From the NCBI GenBank assembly GCA_002720485.1, contig PBIQ01000040.1, positions 1 through 34,133 on the forward strand: a stretch of 34,133 nucleotides of DNA. The letters are read 5' to 3'. Positions 17,499-28,943 of the stretch are shown here, in pieces. The notes below the pieces were generated by a model, which was not told the DNA's origin, searched no databases, and saw nothing but the letters and a program-made list of their open reading frames with translations. Source of the stretch: Acidimicrobiaceae bacterium (lineage in GTDB: Bacteria; Actinomycetota; Acidimicrobiia; Acidimicrobiales; UBA8592). Position 1 is the stretch's first letter; each line of letters starts with the position of its first letter. Position numbers and translations under genes: made by a program.

Positions 17499-19073
17499 TT
17501 ATGTACCTATTTCCTTTTCAGGCACTTCTTGTAAAGGAATATCCGGCTCATTTGCTGCAGAAGATTGAGGCGTAACCCGTGTCCAATAGCCACCCTGTTC
17601 CGACCCGATGTACCTCTCTACAAGAACTGGCTCAGAAGAAACTATCTCGATGATAGAATTTGTGGGAACGCCGAACTGCTCAAGATTGATTACCTTCCGA
17701 GAAACTGAAGAGATTTCAAACGGAAGAGATTCGTATACCCCCCCATCGCTAAATGCAAGTAGCCTAAGTTGAGTTAAGCGATCATCTGACGTATGAGAGA
17801 TTGCGACTAATTCATTACCTCCTGTCGAAATGAAAGTATGGGAATTAGCTTCAACATCAATTCCAAAACCTGATCCGGTCATCTGAGGAAAAGAACCATC
17901 AGAAAGGACAAAACGCTCTGAAACAATAGGTGGCCCAGCGATTACTCGTGCGACAATCCAATGCGGAACCCCTGAAGGTATTCGAGACCCCAAGTCATAT
18001 GCATTCCTTGAGATGCTGAGAGCATCTTCGCCTCCTAAAACTACCGTTTCAGTGCTTCCTGGGCTTACTTTCAAACTCACTGGTTCGATGAAAGAAGAAC
18101 CTTTGAAGTCAGGATATATCTCCAAATCGACACTGACTTCTTCTACTTCCGAAGGGTTATATACCTGAATTGCTGATAGAGCAGACCCATCGATCCCCCC
18201 AGGGAAAACCCAGACTGGGGCTAAACTTGGTGATCCACCTTCAAGACTCAAGCCGTTCGGAGAAAATTCATCGCCCAAGATTAAGAGGCGCTCAGCGACC
18301 ACTCGCCCACTTCTAGCATTGATCTTTGCACTTACGACGTCTGACAACGTTACTGCACCTGTAATGTCTACCGGCAACAACGATTTCGGTGGAATCACAA
18401 GACCACTAAATGCATCAGGCCGACGAACTCGGCCATCCGCTACAAAGGTCACATCAATAACAGCACTATCAGCAAAGGGATTGAAGACCGATATGATCTC
18501 ACGAGCTTGACTTCGAGTTGTCCCAGAAGCAAAATACCATTCTTCAGACGCATCAGACTGGCAGTTCGATTGAGACTCCCCTGTGCCCCCGACTACACGA
18601 TGCTCAGCTATCAGGTCACCTACATTTGATTCAAGCATTACAGACGCAAACTCTCCTGCTACGTTCGGAAGGTCAGCGACGGTAACTGTCTCCACTGACA
18701 TCGGAGGAATTTCAATACTGGTTCGGATTGTTTCGATCTGGACTACTTCCGGAGCTCCGCTCTTAATATCTCGACCATCTCCTACGGAGCTTCTTTGCGG
18801 TGCTAGAACCGGCGTAACAGTTAGCGCTACCTCAGCTGTTTTAGCTGACTTGTTTCCGATAATTATCTGATGATCTGCAATGCCAGCTCCACCAACAGTC
18901 CCTGAGATGCAGTACCATATCGAAACCAAATCAGACTCTGACCCCATAGCTGAACTGATGACACGCCCCAAGTTTGCCGATTCTTCCAATGGGCTTTCAG
19001 ATGTGTTCGAAATCACTCCGCCAAAAATGAGTGCGGTAAATACGACCAGCGCAGGCCACCGAGTCACTTTCAT
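17499..19073 (-). CDS. DUF5719-like secreted beta-rich protein
   Basis: 524 aa with an N-terminal signal or anchor (about 7-23). At least three similar beta-sandwich-like repeats follow, each opening with a Trp/Tyr motif and a 'V.NP' strand: SIWYCISGTVGGAG with IIIGNKSA; EWYFASGTTRSQAREIISVFNPFADSA; and VWVFPGGIDGSALSAIQVYNPSE. This matches the DUF5719 style of extracellular protein found beside the large GT2/membrane glycosyltransferase in Actinomycetota. Its start overlaps the glycosyltransferase stop (ATGA, 19070-19073), so translation is coupled. It ends in TAA. It may assist export, modification or anchoring of the glycan made by that enzyme (inference). Confidence 0.75.
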   Translation of the reverse strand: MKVTRWPALVVFTALIFGGVISNTSESPLEESANLGRVISSAMGSESDLVSIWYCISGTVGGAGIADHQIIIGNKSAKTAEVALTVTPVLAPQRSSVGDGRDIKSGAPEVVQIETIRTSIEIPPMSVETVTVADLPNVAGEFASVMLESNVGDLIAEHRVVGGTGESQSNCQSDASEEWYFASGTTRSQAREIISVFNPFADSAVIDVTFVADGRVRRPDAFSGLVIPPKSLLPVDITGAVTLSDVVSAKINARSGRVVAERLLILGDEFSPNGLSLEGGSPSLAPVWVFPGGIDGSALSAIQVYNPSEVEEVSVDLEIYPDFKGSSFIEPVSLKVSPGSTETVVLGGEDALSISRNAYDLGSRIPSGVPHWIVARVIAGPPIVSERFVLSDGSFPQMTGSGFGIDVEANSHTFISTGGNELVAISHTSDDRLTQLRLLAFSDGGVYESLPFEISSVSRKVINLEQFGVPTNSIIEIVSSEPVLVERYIGSEQGGYWTRVTPQSSAANEPDIPLQEVPEKEIGT

Positions 19074-20473
19074 AGCAATGACCTTTGATATCCGACACTC
19101 ATCCTAAGGAATCCCACAAGCACTAAAGTCCAGAGCAACACTTGGAGAAGAATTACAATTTTGTGGCTTGATGAAGTGTGATGACGTAACTCAACAGATC
19201 CCGACTTGCCGGGAGAAAACCCCGTAGCCCACTCGAGAGCAACGCTTTCTCTTACTTCTACTCCATCAACCGAAAGCTCCCATGAACTTTCAAACGGAAC
19301 TGCAGCAAATATTTCCACGCTATCTTCGACATACCCTTCGAATGATAAGACAGGGGGGCCATAGGAAGGAAGCCCAATTCCAGTGTTCGGTAGCGGATCA
19401 GAAGCAAAGGACCTAAGCGTCTTTCCAATCGTCTCCCCTGAAGGCATAGCTGCAGCAACTGGAATTGCCGAAACGTTTCGGTACCGAATCACGTCAGGAG
19501 AAACTTCTATCCTCACGAGGTCGAGTTGACGCCCCAACGCCGCTTCAACTGATGCGGGGATCGGCTGAATCTGCCCTTCGGAAGGGAGAGGAGATGAGCG
19601 GCCGACGAGAACGATATCATGGATTCCAAATGGGGCAAGAAGACGGCCTAGTTTTACGGTTCCGCCATTAAGCGCTAAGTACATGGCCTCCTCAAGCAAA
19701 GGATCTCCGACGCTCTCTCCACTATCCCAGCGGTCTAAAAATGAGGATTCCAAACCAGCACTAACTGAGAGAGTTAGATCTTCACTGAATGGCACACCAG
19801 AAGCAGCCAGCAAATCATCATGGCCTATCCACAATACACGCCCATCATAATCTACTTCCTTCTCTTGAAGCCTAAGAACTTGATTGAGTTCATCATTAGG
19901 CATACCCCAATCCCCTGAAAATGAATTCCCCATTACAGGCAATACCGACAATGTGAATGCGAGCAATGCACTAATTGGAACTAGCTGCCGCCATCCAAAA
20001 CGATACGTCTGCAGATCGCGCTGCAGCGCCCCTACCCCCATAGCAGCAGAAACTGCTACCCCGAGTGAGGCTGGAGCCAAAAGGACCTCTGATCGAGGTA
20101 ATGGAATGTCAAGGAACTCATTCTTGTCAGCCCAGAGTACAGAGACACCCCCTAAGTACAGAACCCAACTTCGGATGGCCCAAGCCCAACGTTCGCCTTT
20201 CGCTAGCAGCAGGGGAACAACCGCCATTGCAAGAAAGCCCCATCCAAATAGCGAATTCCCGGCATTACCTGCCTGTAATCGAAGAAAATCAGAAAGGCCA
20301 CCAGAAGTATCCGATAAAGGACGTGTCCCTACAAACCATTCCCATGATGGGTCAAACACAACGCTATCCATGAGCCATGCAAGATTAAGTGCAATTGCGA
20401 TAATGCCACCGAAGCAAAAAACTCCAACTAATCGGAAAAACCCGGACGGCCATCCCGCTAATAACGAGCCCAC
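19070..20473 (-). pseudogene. Large GT2/membrane glycosyltransferase, C-terminal part
   Basis: The 467-codon frame is the continuation, in the same frame, of the gene that stops at TAA 20501-20503. The frame is open from 20500, and the GTG at 20471-20473 is only a possible restart. The sequence just after the stop (ILAVVVAIFVGSLLAGW) completes a transmembrane segment whose first half lies before it. Further TM helices extend to about residue 190. A soluble domain with VLWIGHDDLLAASG and LGRLLAPFGIHDIVLVG resembles periplasmic domains of GT-C-type sugar transferases. A last TM (KIVILLQVLLWTLVLVGFL) sits close to the C-terminus. It ends in TGA, overlapping the next gene by four bases. As a separate product it would lack the catalytic GT2 domain. 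Confidence 0.78.
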
Positions 20474-20500
20474 AAAAATAGCAACGACAACAGCTAAAAT

Positions 20501-22267
20501 TTAAACTCCAGCAAAAGGAACAAACGCAATCATAAAACCTGAAAGAATTCCGATCCCCAAAGCCTCTCGAAGCCAATTGGATGGCAAAACGCTCCTTCCT
20601 CTCGTTCCTCCAATTGACCCAAATGGCGAGAGGTTTCCTGCTTGAGCTAAATATGAGAGCAGCCAAGGAAGCACCCCATATAAAATAAGTGCACTCCACG
20701 ACCCAGAACGTAAAGCATTGTATGGCACGGGGGAAGCAAAATAGATTGAAACACCGGCGACCTTAATCCATGGAGAATTAAATGGTTTAAGGAAATGCCA
20801 AACTCCAGCTACTCCTATCGGAATCATGCCAAGCGTAAGGACGAGTCTAAGAAAGCCCATTGACCCAAAGGTAAAAACCCCCAGCAGGCCTGTTATTCCT
20901 AATGCAGTTGGATTTGTTGCCTCATGACCTAATCCGGTTATCCACCAATTAGAAAATAAGAGCGAAAAGCACTCCTGGATAGTCAGATCAAATGGGACTA
21001 GATCTCCAATAACAGGGACTTTCCGAGTGATCAGGTGCCGGCTACCAAATAGGAAAATAAGTATCGCTAACACCATAAACACTGCTGAAACCTTTGATGG
21101 GCCCTCACGGACAGTCTGCACAAATCGTTTAAATCGATCTTGGGCCATTCCCGAAGGCCTAGCTTGATCGTCTGACTGGTCCTTGAAGAGTCCTTTAACT
21201 AAGGCATAGCCCTGAGTTTGCAAAGACCGGATATCTGCATCAGGAAGACGACGAACAACTTTTAACTTCTTCCTTCTCATAAAAAGGCTCCGAGGTCGAG
21301 AAAGATTCCATATCCACGAGCCGATCAGCAATCGGGCACGACCTAGGTCACCTATCAATAGTGAACCCAGAGATCTCAAAACAGAAAGCAAAAAAGCCTG
21401 CGGGAGAATGATCAAAGAATGGAAGAAGCCATAGTTACTTAGAATCACCCGAAGGCGATGACGATCCTGTAATTTTTCCTCTTCTCCATCTGAACGATAC
21501 TTACCTCTTTCTTCTCGATGGCGAGCTAGCGCTAGAGGAACGGTTATGACTCTTGCTCCAGCTAAGTGCGCTTTCCAACATAAATCGAGATCTTCTCCAA
21601 CCATCCCCATTTCTTCATCGAATCCTGATACAGCCCGGAATAAATCGGCACGAACAAGAGCAACTGTAGAAGAAACCACAAAAACATCCGAAACCGAATC
21701 ATGTTGCTCTTGATCAAGTTCTCCTGATTCGATTCTTGGGATCAGAAACCCAAGTTTGTCGACAGAGAACCCAATATCGAGTAATTCATCAGGCCGGTCC
21801 CAATTAACTATTTTTGGACCTACGATGCCGGCATTTGACCTTAACGACTCCTCGACCATTAATCTCAACGCATCTGGAGCGAGCGCAACATCATGATGAC
21901 AGAATAAGAAATACGCTGAGCTTCTCTCAAGATCCAGAACTGAATTCAAGTTTCGGCCATAACCGTGTTCCGAATCCACAGTGATCACTTCGGCTTCAGG
22001 CAAACTTTCGAAAACGAAATTACGCATCGTGCTCTCTTCGCCTGTTGTAAGAACAATTACGTTAAAGTCTGGATAATCCTGAATTGCAAAGGAGGTGAGC
22101 ACATCCCCAAACCATTCATCTGGATTGTGAGCGACAACAACGATGTCAACTGGCGGATATGCAACAGCATTATTTGCTGATTTGTCATCTGTCGAAAGAG
22201 AATCATCCACAGTGGCGAAGGTTAATCGCCAAAACGAAGTTCGGCATGTACCCTGACGCACATACAA
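20501..22267 (-). pseudogene. Large GT2/membrane glycosyltransferase, N-terminal part (ends at in-frame TAA)
   Basis: 588 codons from a TTG. The first 20 residues look unlike the family, and a GTG about 20 codons in (VDDSLSTDDK) is an alternative start. A GT-A/GT2 domain spans roughly 38-280: VDIVVVAHNPDEWF, HHDVALAPDAL (in the DxD position) and GEDLDLCWKAHLAGARV (acidic catalytic-base region). Several TM segments follow from about 280 and again from about 395. The frame stops at TAA in the middle of a hydrophobic helix (FVPFAGV), while the next codons continue it, so the intact protein would have about 1064 residues. These giant enzymes decorate cell-surface glycans in Actinomycetota. Expected wild-type residue at the stop: hydrophobic, for example Leu (TTA to TAA). 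Confidence 0.82.
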
Positions 22268-22278
22268 GAAATTTCTTG
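22265..22278. repeat. 14-base perfect palindrome at the glycosyltransferase start
   Basis: CAAGAAATTTCTTG reads the same on both strands. It overlaps the TTG proposed as start of the large glycosyltransferase and sits at one end of the 121-base AT-rich divergent region shared with rmd. It could be an operator for a dimeric regulator or chance in AT-rich DNA. Confidence 0.3.
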
Positions 22279-22388
22279 AAAAAATTCCTTAATTAAATCG
22301 AATTTCCTCTAAAAAGTACATTTTTTCGATATAGATCCCAAATTTAGATGGAGTACAATTCATCTGTGGCTTATTTGTTGAAGAAAAA

Positions 22389-23288
22389 GTGATAGCGCTA
22401 ATTACCGGAGGCTCCGGATTTGTAGGAAGACATCTCGCTGATCACCTGTCTGATTGTGGTGATGAAGTTATAACCACTGATATATCTGATGGAGGGCCAG
22501 ACCTGCTTGACCAAGATGCAATATCTGAGTTATTCCTTGCTGTAAGACCTGATGTTGTTTATCACCTAGCTGGGCAAGCCGACGTTGGTGCTTCTTGGGA
22601 GAACCCTAGAAAAACTTTTCGAATTAACGCCGAAGGGACACTCAATGTTCTAACGGCTTGTCGCCAAGCAAGTGTTAAGAAAGTTCTGACTGTTTCTAGC
22701 GCAGAGGTCTACGGCAAGGTCAATAGTGAGGAGTTGCCGGTAAAAGAGACTTTCCCTCTAGCGCCAGCATCACCATACGCAGTAAGTAAAGCTGCAGCAG
22801 AAACTATTAGCATCTTTGAGGCTTCACGAGGGCTGAACGTTATGTGCGCTCGTTCGTTTAACCATTTCGGGCCTGGGCAGAGTGCACATTTTGTTGCTTC
22901 GGCTTTAGCACTTCGAATTTTGCAGGCAAAAAAAGATGGTGAGGCTGCAATACCAACAGGAAGACTTGACACTAGACGAGACTTTACAGACGTTCGCGAT
23001 GTGGTTCGTGCCTATCGATCAATTATCTGCAATGGAACTCCGGGTGAATCGTACAATGTGTGCTCAGGTCAAGACAGAACTATAGGAGAACTTGCTGAGG
23101 CGCTTATGGCTGCTTCAGAATGTTCAATCGACCTAGTTCCTGATGCTTCCTTACAACGCCCCTCCGATCTTCCAGCACTGAGAGGTGACAATACTAAAAT
23201 TAGGTCCCATACTGGCTGGGAGCCAATAGTGAAATTCGAGAAAACAGTTAAAGATATCATTGACTCAACTCAATCCTTGATTAATTGA
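22389..23288 (+). CDS. rmd: GDP-6-deoxy-4-keto-D-mannose reductase-type SDR
   Basis: 299 aa extended short-chain dehydrogenase. The GTG start gives IALITGGSGFVGRHLADHL, with the nucleotide-binding GGxGFxG at the very N-terminus. The catalytic Tyr/Lys lie in SPYAVSKAAAE. SFNHFGPGQSAHFVASALA and DFTDVRDVVRAY with GESYNVCSG are the signature stretches of Rmd-type reductases, which turn the Gmd product into GDP-D-rhamnose (GDP-6-deoxy-D-talose synthases are close relatives and cannot be excluded). It ends in TGA; gmd follows 17 bases later. Confidence 0.87.
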   Translation: MIALITGGSGFVGRHLADHLSDCGDEVITTDISDGGPDLLDQDAISELFLAVRPDVVYHLAGQADVGASWENPRKTFRINAEGTLNVLTACRQASVKKVLTVSSAEVYGKVNSEELPVKETFPLAPASPYAVSKAAAETISIFEASRGLNVMCARSFNHFGPGQSAHFVASALALRILQAKKDGEAAIPTGRLDTRRDFTDVRDVVRAYRSIICNGTPGESYNVCSGQDRTIGELAEALMAASECSIDLVPDASLQRPSDLPALRGDNTKIRSHTGWEPIVKFEKTVKDIIDSTQSLIN

Positions 23289-23302
23289 ACAGTTAGGAAT
23301 AA

Positions 23303-25241
<1,939 letters not shown>

Positions 25242-25245
<4 letters not shown>

Positions 25246-25937
25246 ACCTCGAAATTCTCCCGATTCATGGGCTTCCAAAAATACAACCAGGGGATGACCT
25301 TATCGCTATGCTTGGAGACTGTGGAGAAATCAAGTCTTTCGACATTCTTATTGTCACACAGAAGATCATTTCAAAAGCCGAGAATCAGCTTGTAGAAATT
25401 GATCCAAACGACCCACTTAGCCATAAACCCCTTGTCGAAAGAGAGTCTGTACGAATCCTCCGGAGAAGAGGGGAGCTAATTATCAGCGAAACAAAGCACG
25501 GATTTGTGTGCGCCAATGCAGGTATTGATCTTTCCAATGTTGAAAAAGGGCAAGCAGCTCTTCTACCCGAAGACAGTGACCGGTCAGCTCAAAGGCTACG
25601 GGATGGCCTCAAAGGACGATACGGACTTGAAGTAGCTATCATCATTTCAGACACATTTGGTAGGCCATGGCGACGAGGATTAACCGACGTCGCAATAGGG
25701 TCAGCCGGCATTACCCCGATTCTTGATCTTCGAGGAGAACCTGATGCCTTAGGGAGGGAAATGCAGGTAACTGAAGTTGCCTTAGTAGATGAACTTGCTA
25801 GCGCTGCCGAACTTGTAATGGGGAAGTCGGCAGGTATTCCAGTAGCAATTGTCAGAGGGGGAGATCCTGACTGGTTTGGGGAAGGCAGTGTAAAGAAAGA
25901 TCTACTTCGGGATCCAAAAGATGATCTATTTCGGTAG
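25242..25937 (+). CDS. cofE: Coenzyme F420-0:L-glutamate ligase, single-domain
   Basis: 231 aa. LPKIQPGDDLIAML, VTQKIISKAENQLVEI, RRRGELIISETKHGFVCANAGID, LPEDSDRSAQRLRDGL and IIISDTFGRPWRRGLTDVAIG are the GTP- and metal-binding blocks of CofE. It adds glutamates to F420-0. In mycobacteria FbiB carries an additional C-terminal nitroreductase-fold domain that reduces dehydro-F420-0; that domain is absent here, so the reductase step must be done by a separate protein or is not needed. It ends in TAG, four bases from the convergent nucleotidyltransferase. Confidence 0.95.
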
Positions 25938-25941
25938 CCAA

Positions 25942-26385
25942 CTACTCAATTCCTAGCTCCTTGTTGATTCTGGTACTTGAGTCCTTCTTTGTCGAGCCCC
26001 CGACCCCGAACACCAGCTCAATACTGTGCTCTTTACACACCTCTCCTTCGGGTATGTCTGATAGCTGATTTCGGTCTCCGCCATTAGCAAATATCAAATG
26101 AAAGTCTTGGTTTGTGCTTGCGATCTCCGCAATGGTTTTTTTAACGGATGAATCTTCATCGATAGCGATATAAGCCTCATCTACTATCGAGAGAGCTTTT
26201 ACGATTCGTAACCTATCCCCCTCAGGAATAATGACCTTCCCCTTCTTCTTCTGTTGCTGAAAATCATTATTAACGATAACTACTAGGCGATGCCCTAAAG
26301 CCGCACCGGCTTCCAAATAATCTAGATGACCACAATGCAACGGACTGAAATATCCACTAACTATTACGAGAGTCTCACTTTTCAT
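25942..26385 (-). CDS. Cytidylyltransferase-like nucleotidyltransferase
   Basis: 147 aa single-domain HIGH-superfamily nucleotidyltransferase. GYFSPLHCGHLDYLEAGAALG has the HxGH motif (HCGH at 17-20), and VVIVNNDFQQQKKKG follows as in RfaE-C/TagD-type enzymes. The second signature is ANGGDR near 121-126 in place of the more usual ISSTR form; an 'STRINKELG' sits at the C-terminus. It joins a nucleotide to a small phosphorylated molecule; the partner is unknown, but the sugar and glycan setting suggests a sugar-phosphate or polyol-phosphate. It lies 55 bases downstream of the His-rich unknown. Confidence 0.8.
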   Translation of the reverse strand: MKSETLVIVSGYFSPLHCGHLDYLEAGAALGHRLVVIVNNDFQQQKKKGKVIIPEGDRLRIVKALSIVDEAYIAIDEDSSVKKTIAEIASTNQDFHLIFANGGDRNQLSDIPEGEVCKEHSIELVFGVGGSTKKDSSTRINKELGIE

Positions 26386-26440
26386 CTAAAGCACCTGCGA
26401 TGAATCTGGCCAAACACGGAAGTATCGGTGACCGGATTGA

Positions 26441-27148
26441 TTATTCTTCGGTTCCAAAGTCTTGCGGACCAGGAATATCCGACGTATTCGGTCGTGTAAT
26501 AACATCTCTGGACTGACCGGTAACTCCTTCAAGAGTCTCTATTCTGTCAGGCATTGGGATGTTGAAACCCAAGGGCGCTCTTGCGATAGTGAACGCTTCA
26601 ATATCAGCTAGGAATCGAACGTCGCCTAAATCCTCAGTATAAATTTCTTCCGGTTCCCCACCTTCAAAAGCATTCGCCCACCTTACAACTTGGATAACTG
26701 CTTCCTCTCCTCCACAATCAACTCCAGCTTCTAAGGACTGATCGCCTGGTAAAACTATTGCTTTTTCAGTTACCTCTGCCCCCATCGCATTTAAAAACAC
26801 GCTTAAACGTGCTTGCTTTCCGGTGACTGAAGACGTGAATGGATGAATGTGAATTATCCCATCCTGATGTGAATGGATCCCCTCAGGGTCGTACTCGCTT
26901 TGGAAGACAGGGAGAAAGGAGTCCGAGACACAATCATAAACTCCATATGCTGCGTGCCAATGGTCTTGAAGAGTAGGAGTAACTTCAGCATCACGGGTAG
27001 CCCGAGCGAAAATAACAAGAAACAAACCTAATATGATCACAAGAGCCACTGCGGAAGGGAATCCTAAAGCCCGACGTTCGCTCGGGCCAGAAGTAGCTCC
27101 GGCACGTTCAGCGCGTGCAATCTTTTTTGCAGATGATGCCTTACCCAT
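26441..27148 (-). CDS. Membrane-anchored His-rich protein of unknown function
   Basis: 235 aa, not assigned. A Lys/Arg/Ala-rich cytoplasmic start (1-27) precedes one TM (about 31-48). The extracytoplasmic part opens with DHWHAAYGVYDC (62-73) and then HSHQDGIIHIHPF (92-104), giving seven closely spaced His in conserved-looking motifs, plus two Cys (73 and in GVDCGGE). The rest has beta-rich character. The His arrangement suggests metal binding. I recall similar 'DHWHAAYG...DGIIHIHPF' proteins as uncharacterised in Acidimicrobiia-like genomes, but no function. It sits between the LCP ligase gene and the nucleotidyltransferase, same strand, and ends in TAA. Confidence 0.7.
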   Translation of the reverse strand: MGKASSAKKIARAERAGATSGPSERRALGFPSAVALVIILGLFLVIFARATRDAEVTPTLQDHWHAAYGVYDCVSDSFLPVFQSEYDPEGIHSHQDGIIHIHPFTSSVTGKQARLSVFLNAMGAEVTEKAIVLPGDQSLEAGVDCGGEEAVIQVVRWANAFEGGEPEEIYTEDLGDVRFLADIEAFTIARAPLGFNIPMPDRIETLEGVTGQSRDVITRPNTSDIPGPQDFGTEE

Positions 27149-27256
27149 GTCTCAATACGGTAGTGGACCAAGAGGAGAATATGGCACACCAATGGGGGGT
27201 TCTTTGAAAAAAAACATAAAAGAAGAGAATTTTTCTTGCTTTTTGACTAATTCGAG

Positions 27257-28477
27257 CTAACAACCGCGTATCTGCCCAGCTCTTTCTAGCGCAGCTTGGA
27301 TTTCTTCTTCCTTATCATCACTGGTTTCTGTGAAGACAACAAGGCTCTGATCATTTAAGACCCTGCTTGAAAGGCTAACGGAGTCATCGAATTGAACGAT
27401 GCCCGACTGAGCTTCTGAGGCTTGAGGACCCGCTAAGGCCTCCACACCGATTTGATTCGATAGGCCTAATGTGATTTCATCCTCTGAGCCGTAGGCTATT
27501 GGAGTCTCCGAGACTCCAGAGTAATCCCTCCCGAAAATCATCTCTACCCCTCTCCCAGTTTGGATATCTCGTTCAATAAGTTCAGCTCCAGAAATGAGAT
27601 AAGACTGGAGAAGTTTCGCTGAATCCTCTTGAGACGAGTCATAGTAAATAGTTGTTCTCTCGAAATCAAACGACTGAGCATTACCGGTCTCTGCAATGCG
27701 AAAGCCAGCAGCAACCAGGTCGTTTGAGATGCGCTTTGCCTGTCCAGTAATTCCAGTTCCATTGAGAAGAATTATCCCAAAACTTTTCTCCGTTTGGTCC
27801 CCTCGAAAAACGTCAAGAACGATCTGGGCCTCTGATTCAATAAGGCGAAGAATCGAATATGGACCATCCCAATCAAAAACTGTCGGAAGGGTATACCGAT
27901 TGAGATCATTAGCATCAAAACTCCTGAACCTGTTTGCTAAATCGATCATGTCTTCAGGAGTCATACGGTCGTCTAAGGTCAGATAGCCCCCTCTGAAGAC
28001 ATCCTCAATAACGCTTCTTATTTTCCCTGGGTCCCTAAATCCTGAGTCAAACGCTTGTTGCAGAGCAAGGATTAGAAAGTCCTGTTGACGGTCCATCCGG
28101 TCAAGATCACTTAGCGTATCAACCTCCCGCCACTCACCTAGCACATAGGCCTCCATGGTTCGGCTTCTGACTATGCCTAATCCCTGCTGTGGAGTAAGCG
28201 ATATGCAGCCAGTTTCCTCAATAGACAACTGAGCTTTTTTATCTTTGATGGGGAACTCAATGAAGAGATCCAATCCACCAAGTATTTCAAAAAGTTCTAG
28301 AAAACCATTGAAGTCAACTTGTATAACGTAATGAATCGGAACCGCAAAATAATCCTTGACTGTCTGGACCAAAGTTTGTGGGCCGGTGAATGCTAGAAGG
28401 CTATTGATCTTTTGATGTTCGCCCCCATAGCCTGAAATCGGAACCCAGAGATCTCTGGGGATAGAAACAACAGACAC
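27257..28477 (-). pseudogene. LytR-CpsA-Psr (LCP) family protein, main part downstream of a frameshift
   Basis: The 406-codon frame from GTG carries most of the LCP catalytic domain (VVSIPRDLWVPISGYGGEHQKIN, QVDFNGFLELFEILGGLDL, IVRSRTMEAY, then DLDRMDRQQDFL) and a C-terminal LytR_C domain (IILLNGTGITGQAKRISNDL onward). The frame is actually open to about 28629 and reads FLIGTDSVASLPEGHRL, then LLTDTLIILRLD, which is the missing start of the LCP domain. Joined to the upstream piece by a -1 shift, the protein would be about 545 residues with one TM. LCP enzymes move glycopolymers from a polyprenyl carrier to peptidoglycan. It ends in TAG. Confidence 0.85.
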
Positions 28478-28620
28478 ATTCGTGTTTTCTGATTGCCCTT
28501 CAGAAGAACTTCCGGTATCTAGCCGAAGAATAATCAGAGTATCTGTTAAGAGCTGAGCTGTTGACCGTGTTTGACGTAATCGGTGCCCTTCAGGAAGAGA
28601 AGCTACGGAATCAGTACCAA

Positions 28621-28893
28621 TTAGAAAAAAATTACTGTTTCCCGCTCGAGTTTTTCTCCTGCAACATCGACTTCACCATCATCAGGAGTTTCAGGAAGTG
28701 AAGTTGAACTTTCTGTTGCTTCTTGCGTCAGAATATTTCCATAAGCTGTTCGTGGAATACTGCTGACAGTGTCCTTTGCGTAGGCTAGAAGCGCTGCCGA
28801 CAAGGAAGAGCCGAAAAATGCGATAATGAGAAATAGGACGCAGATCCTCTGGGTCCAAGTTCTTCGCGGACGTGGTCGACGTTCTGTAGCCAT
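28621..28893 (-). pseudogene. LCP family protein, N-terminal anchor piece (upstream of frameshift)
   Basis: 90 codons. A basic cytoplasmic start (TERRPRPRRTWTQR) leads to one TM at about 17-39 and a short Ser/Thr/Glu-rich spacer, then ERETVIFF and TAA. That is exactly where an LCP domain should begin (NFLLIGTDS-like). The minus-strand sequence at the end is ATT TTT TTC TAA; the LCP domain continues in the -1 frame. One extra T in the T7 run (plus-strand A7 at 28625-28631) would give VIFFLIGTDS, or a -1 slip on the heptamer T-TTT-TTC would do the same. The ATG at 28891-28893 is a good family start. Confidence 0.8.
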
Positions 28894-28943
28894 TGAGTAA
28901 ACGTAGCCTCTTTCATCCGCTTATTAATTGCACCTCAGCTAGT

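Noticed and set aside
27033-27260. Plus-strand 75-codon ORF over the start of the His-rich protein gene
   Set aside because: Mostly antisense to coding sequence, with low-complexity Lys/Ser content and no family resemblance.
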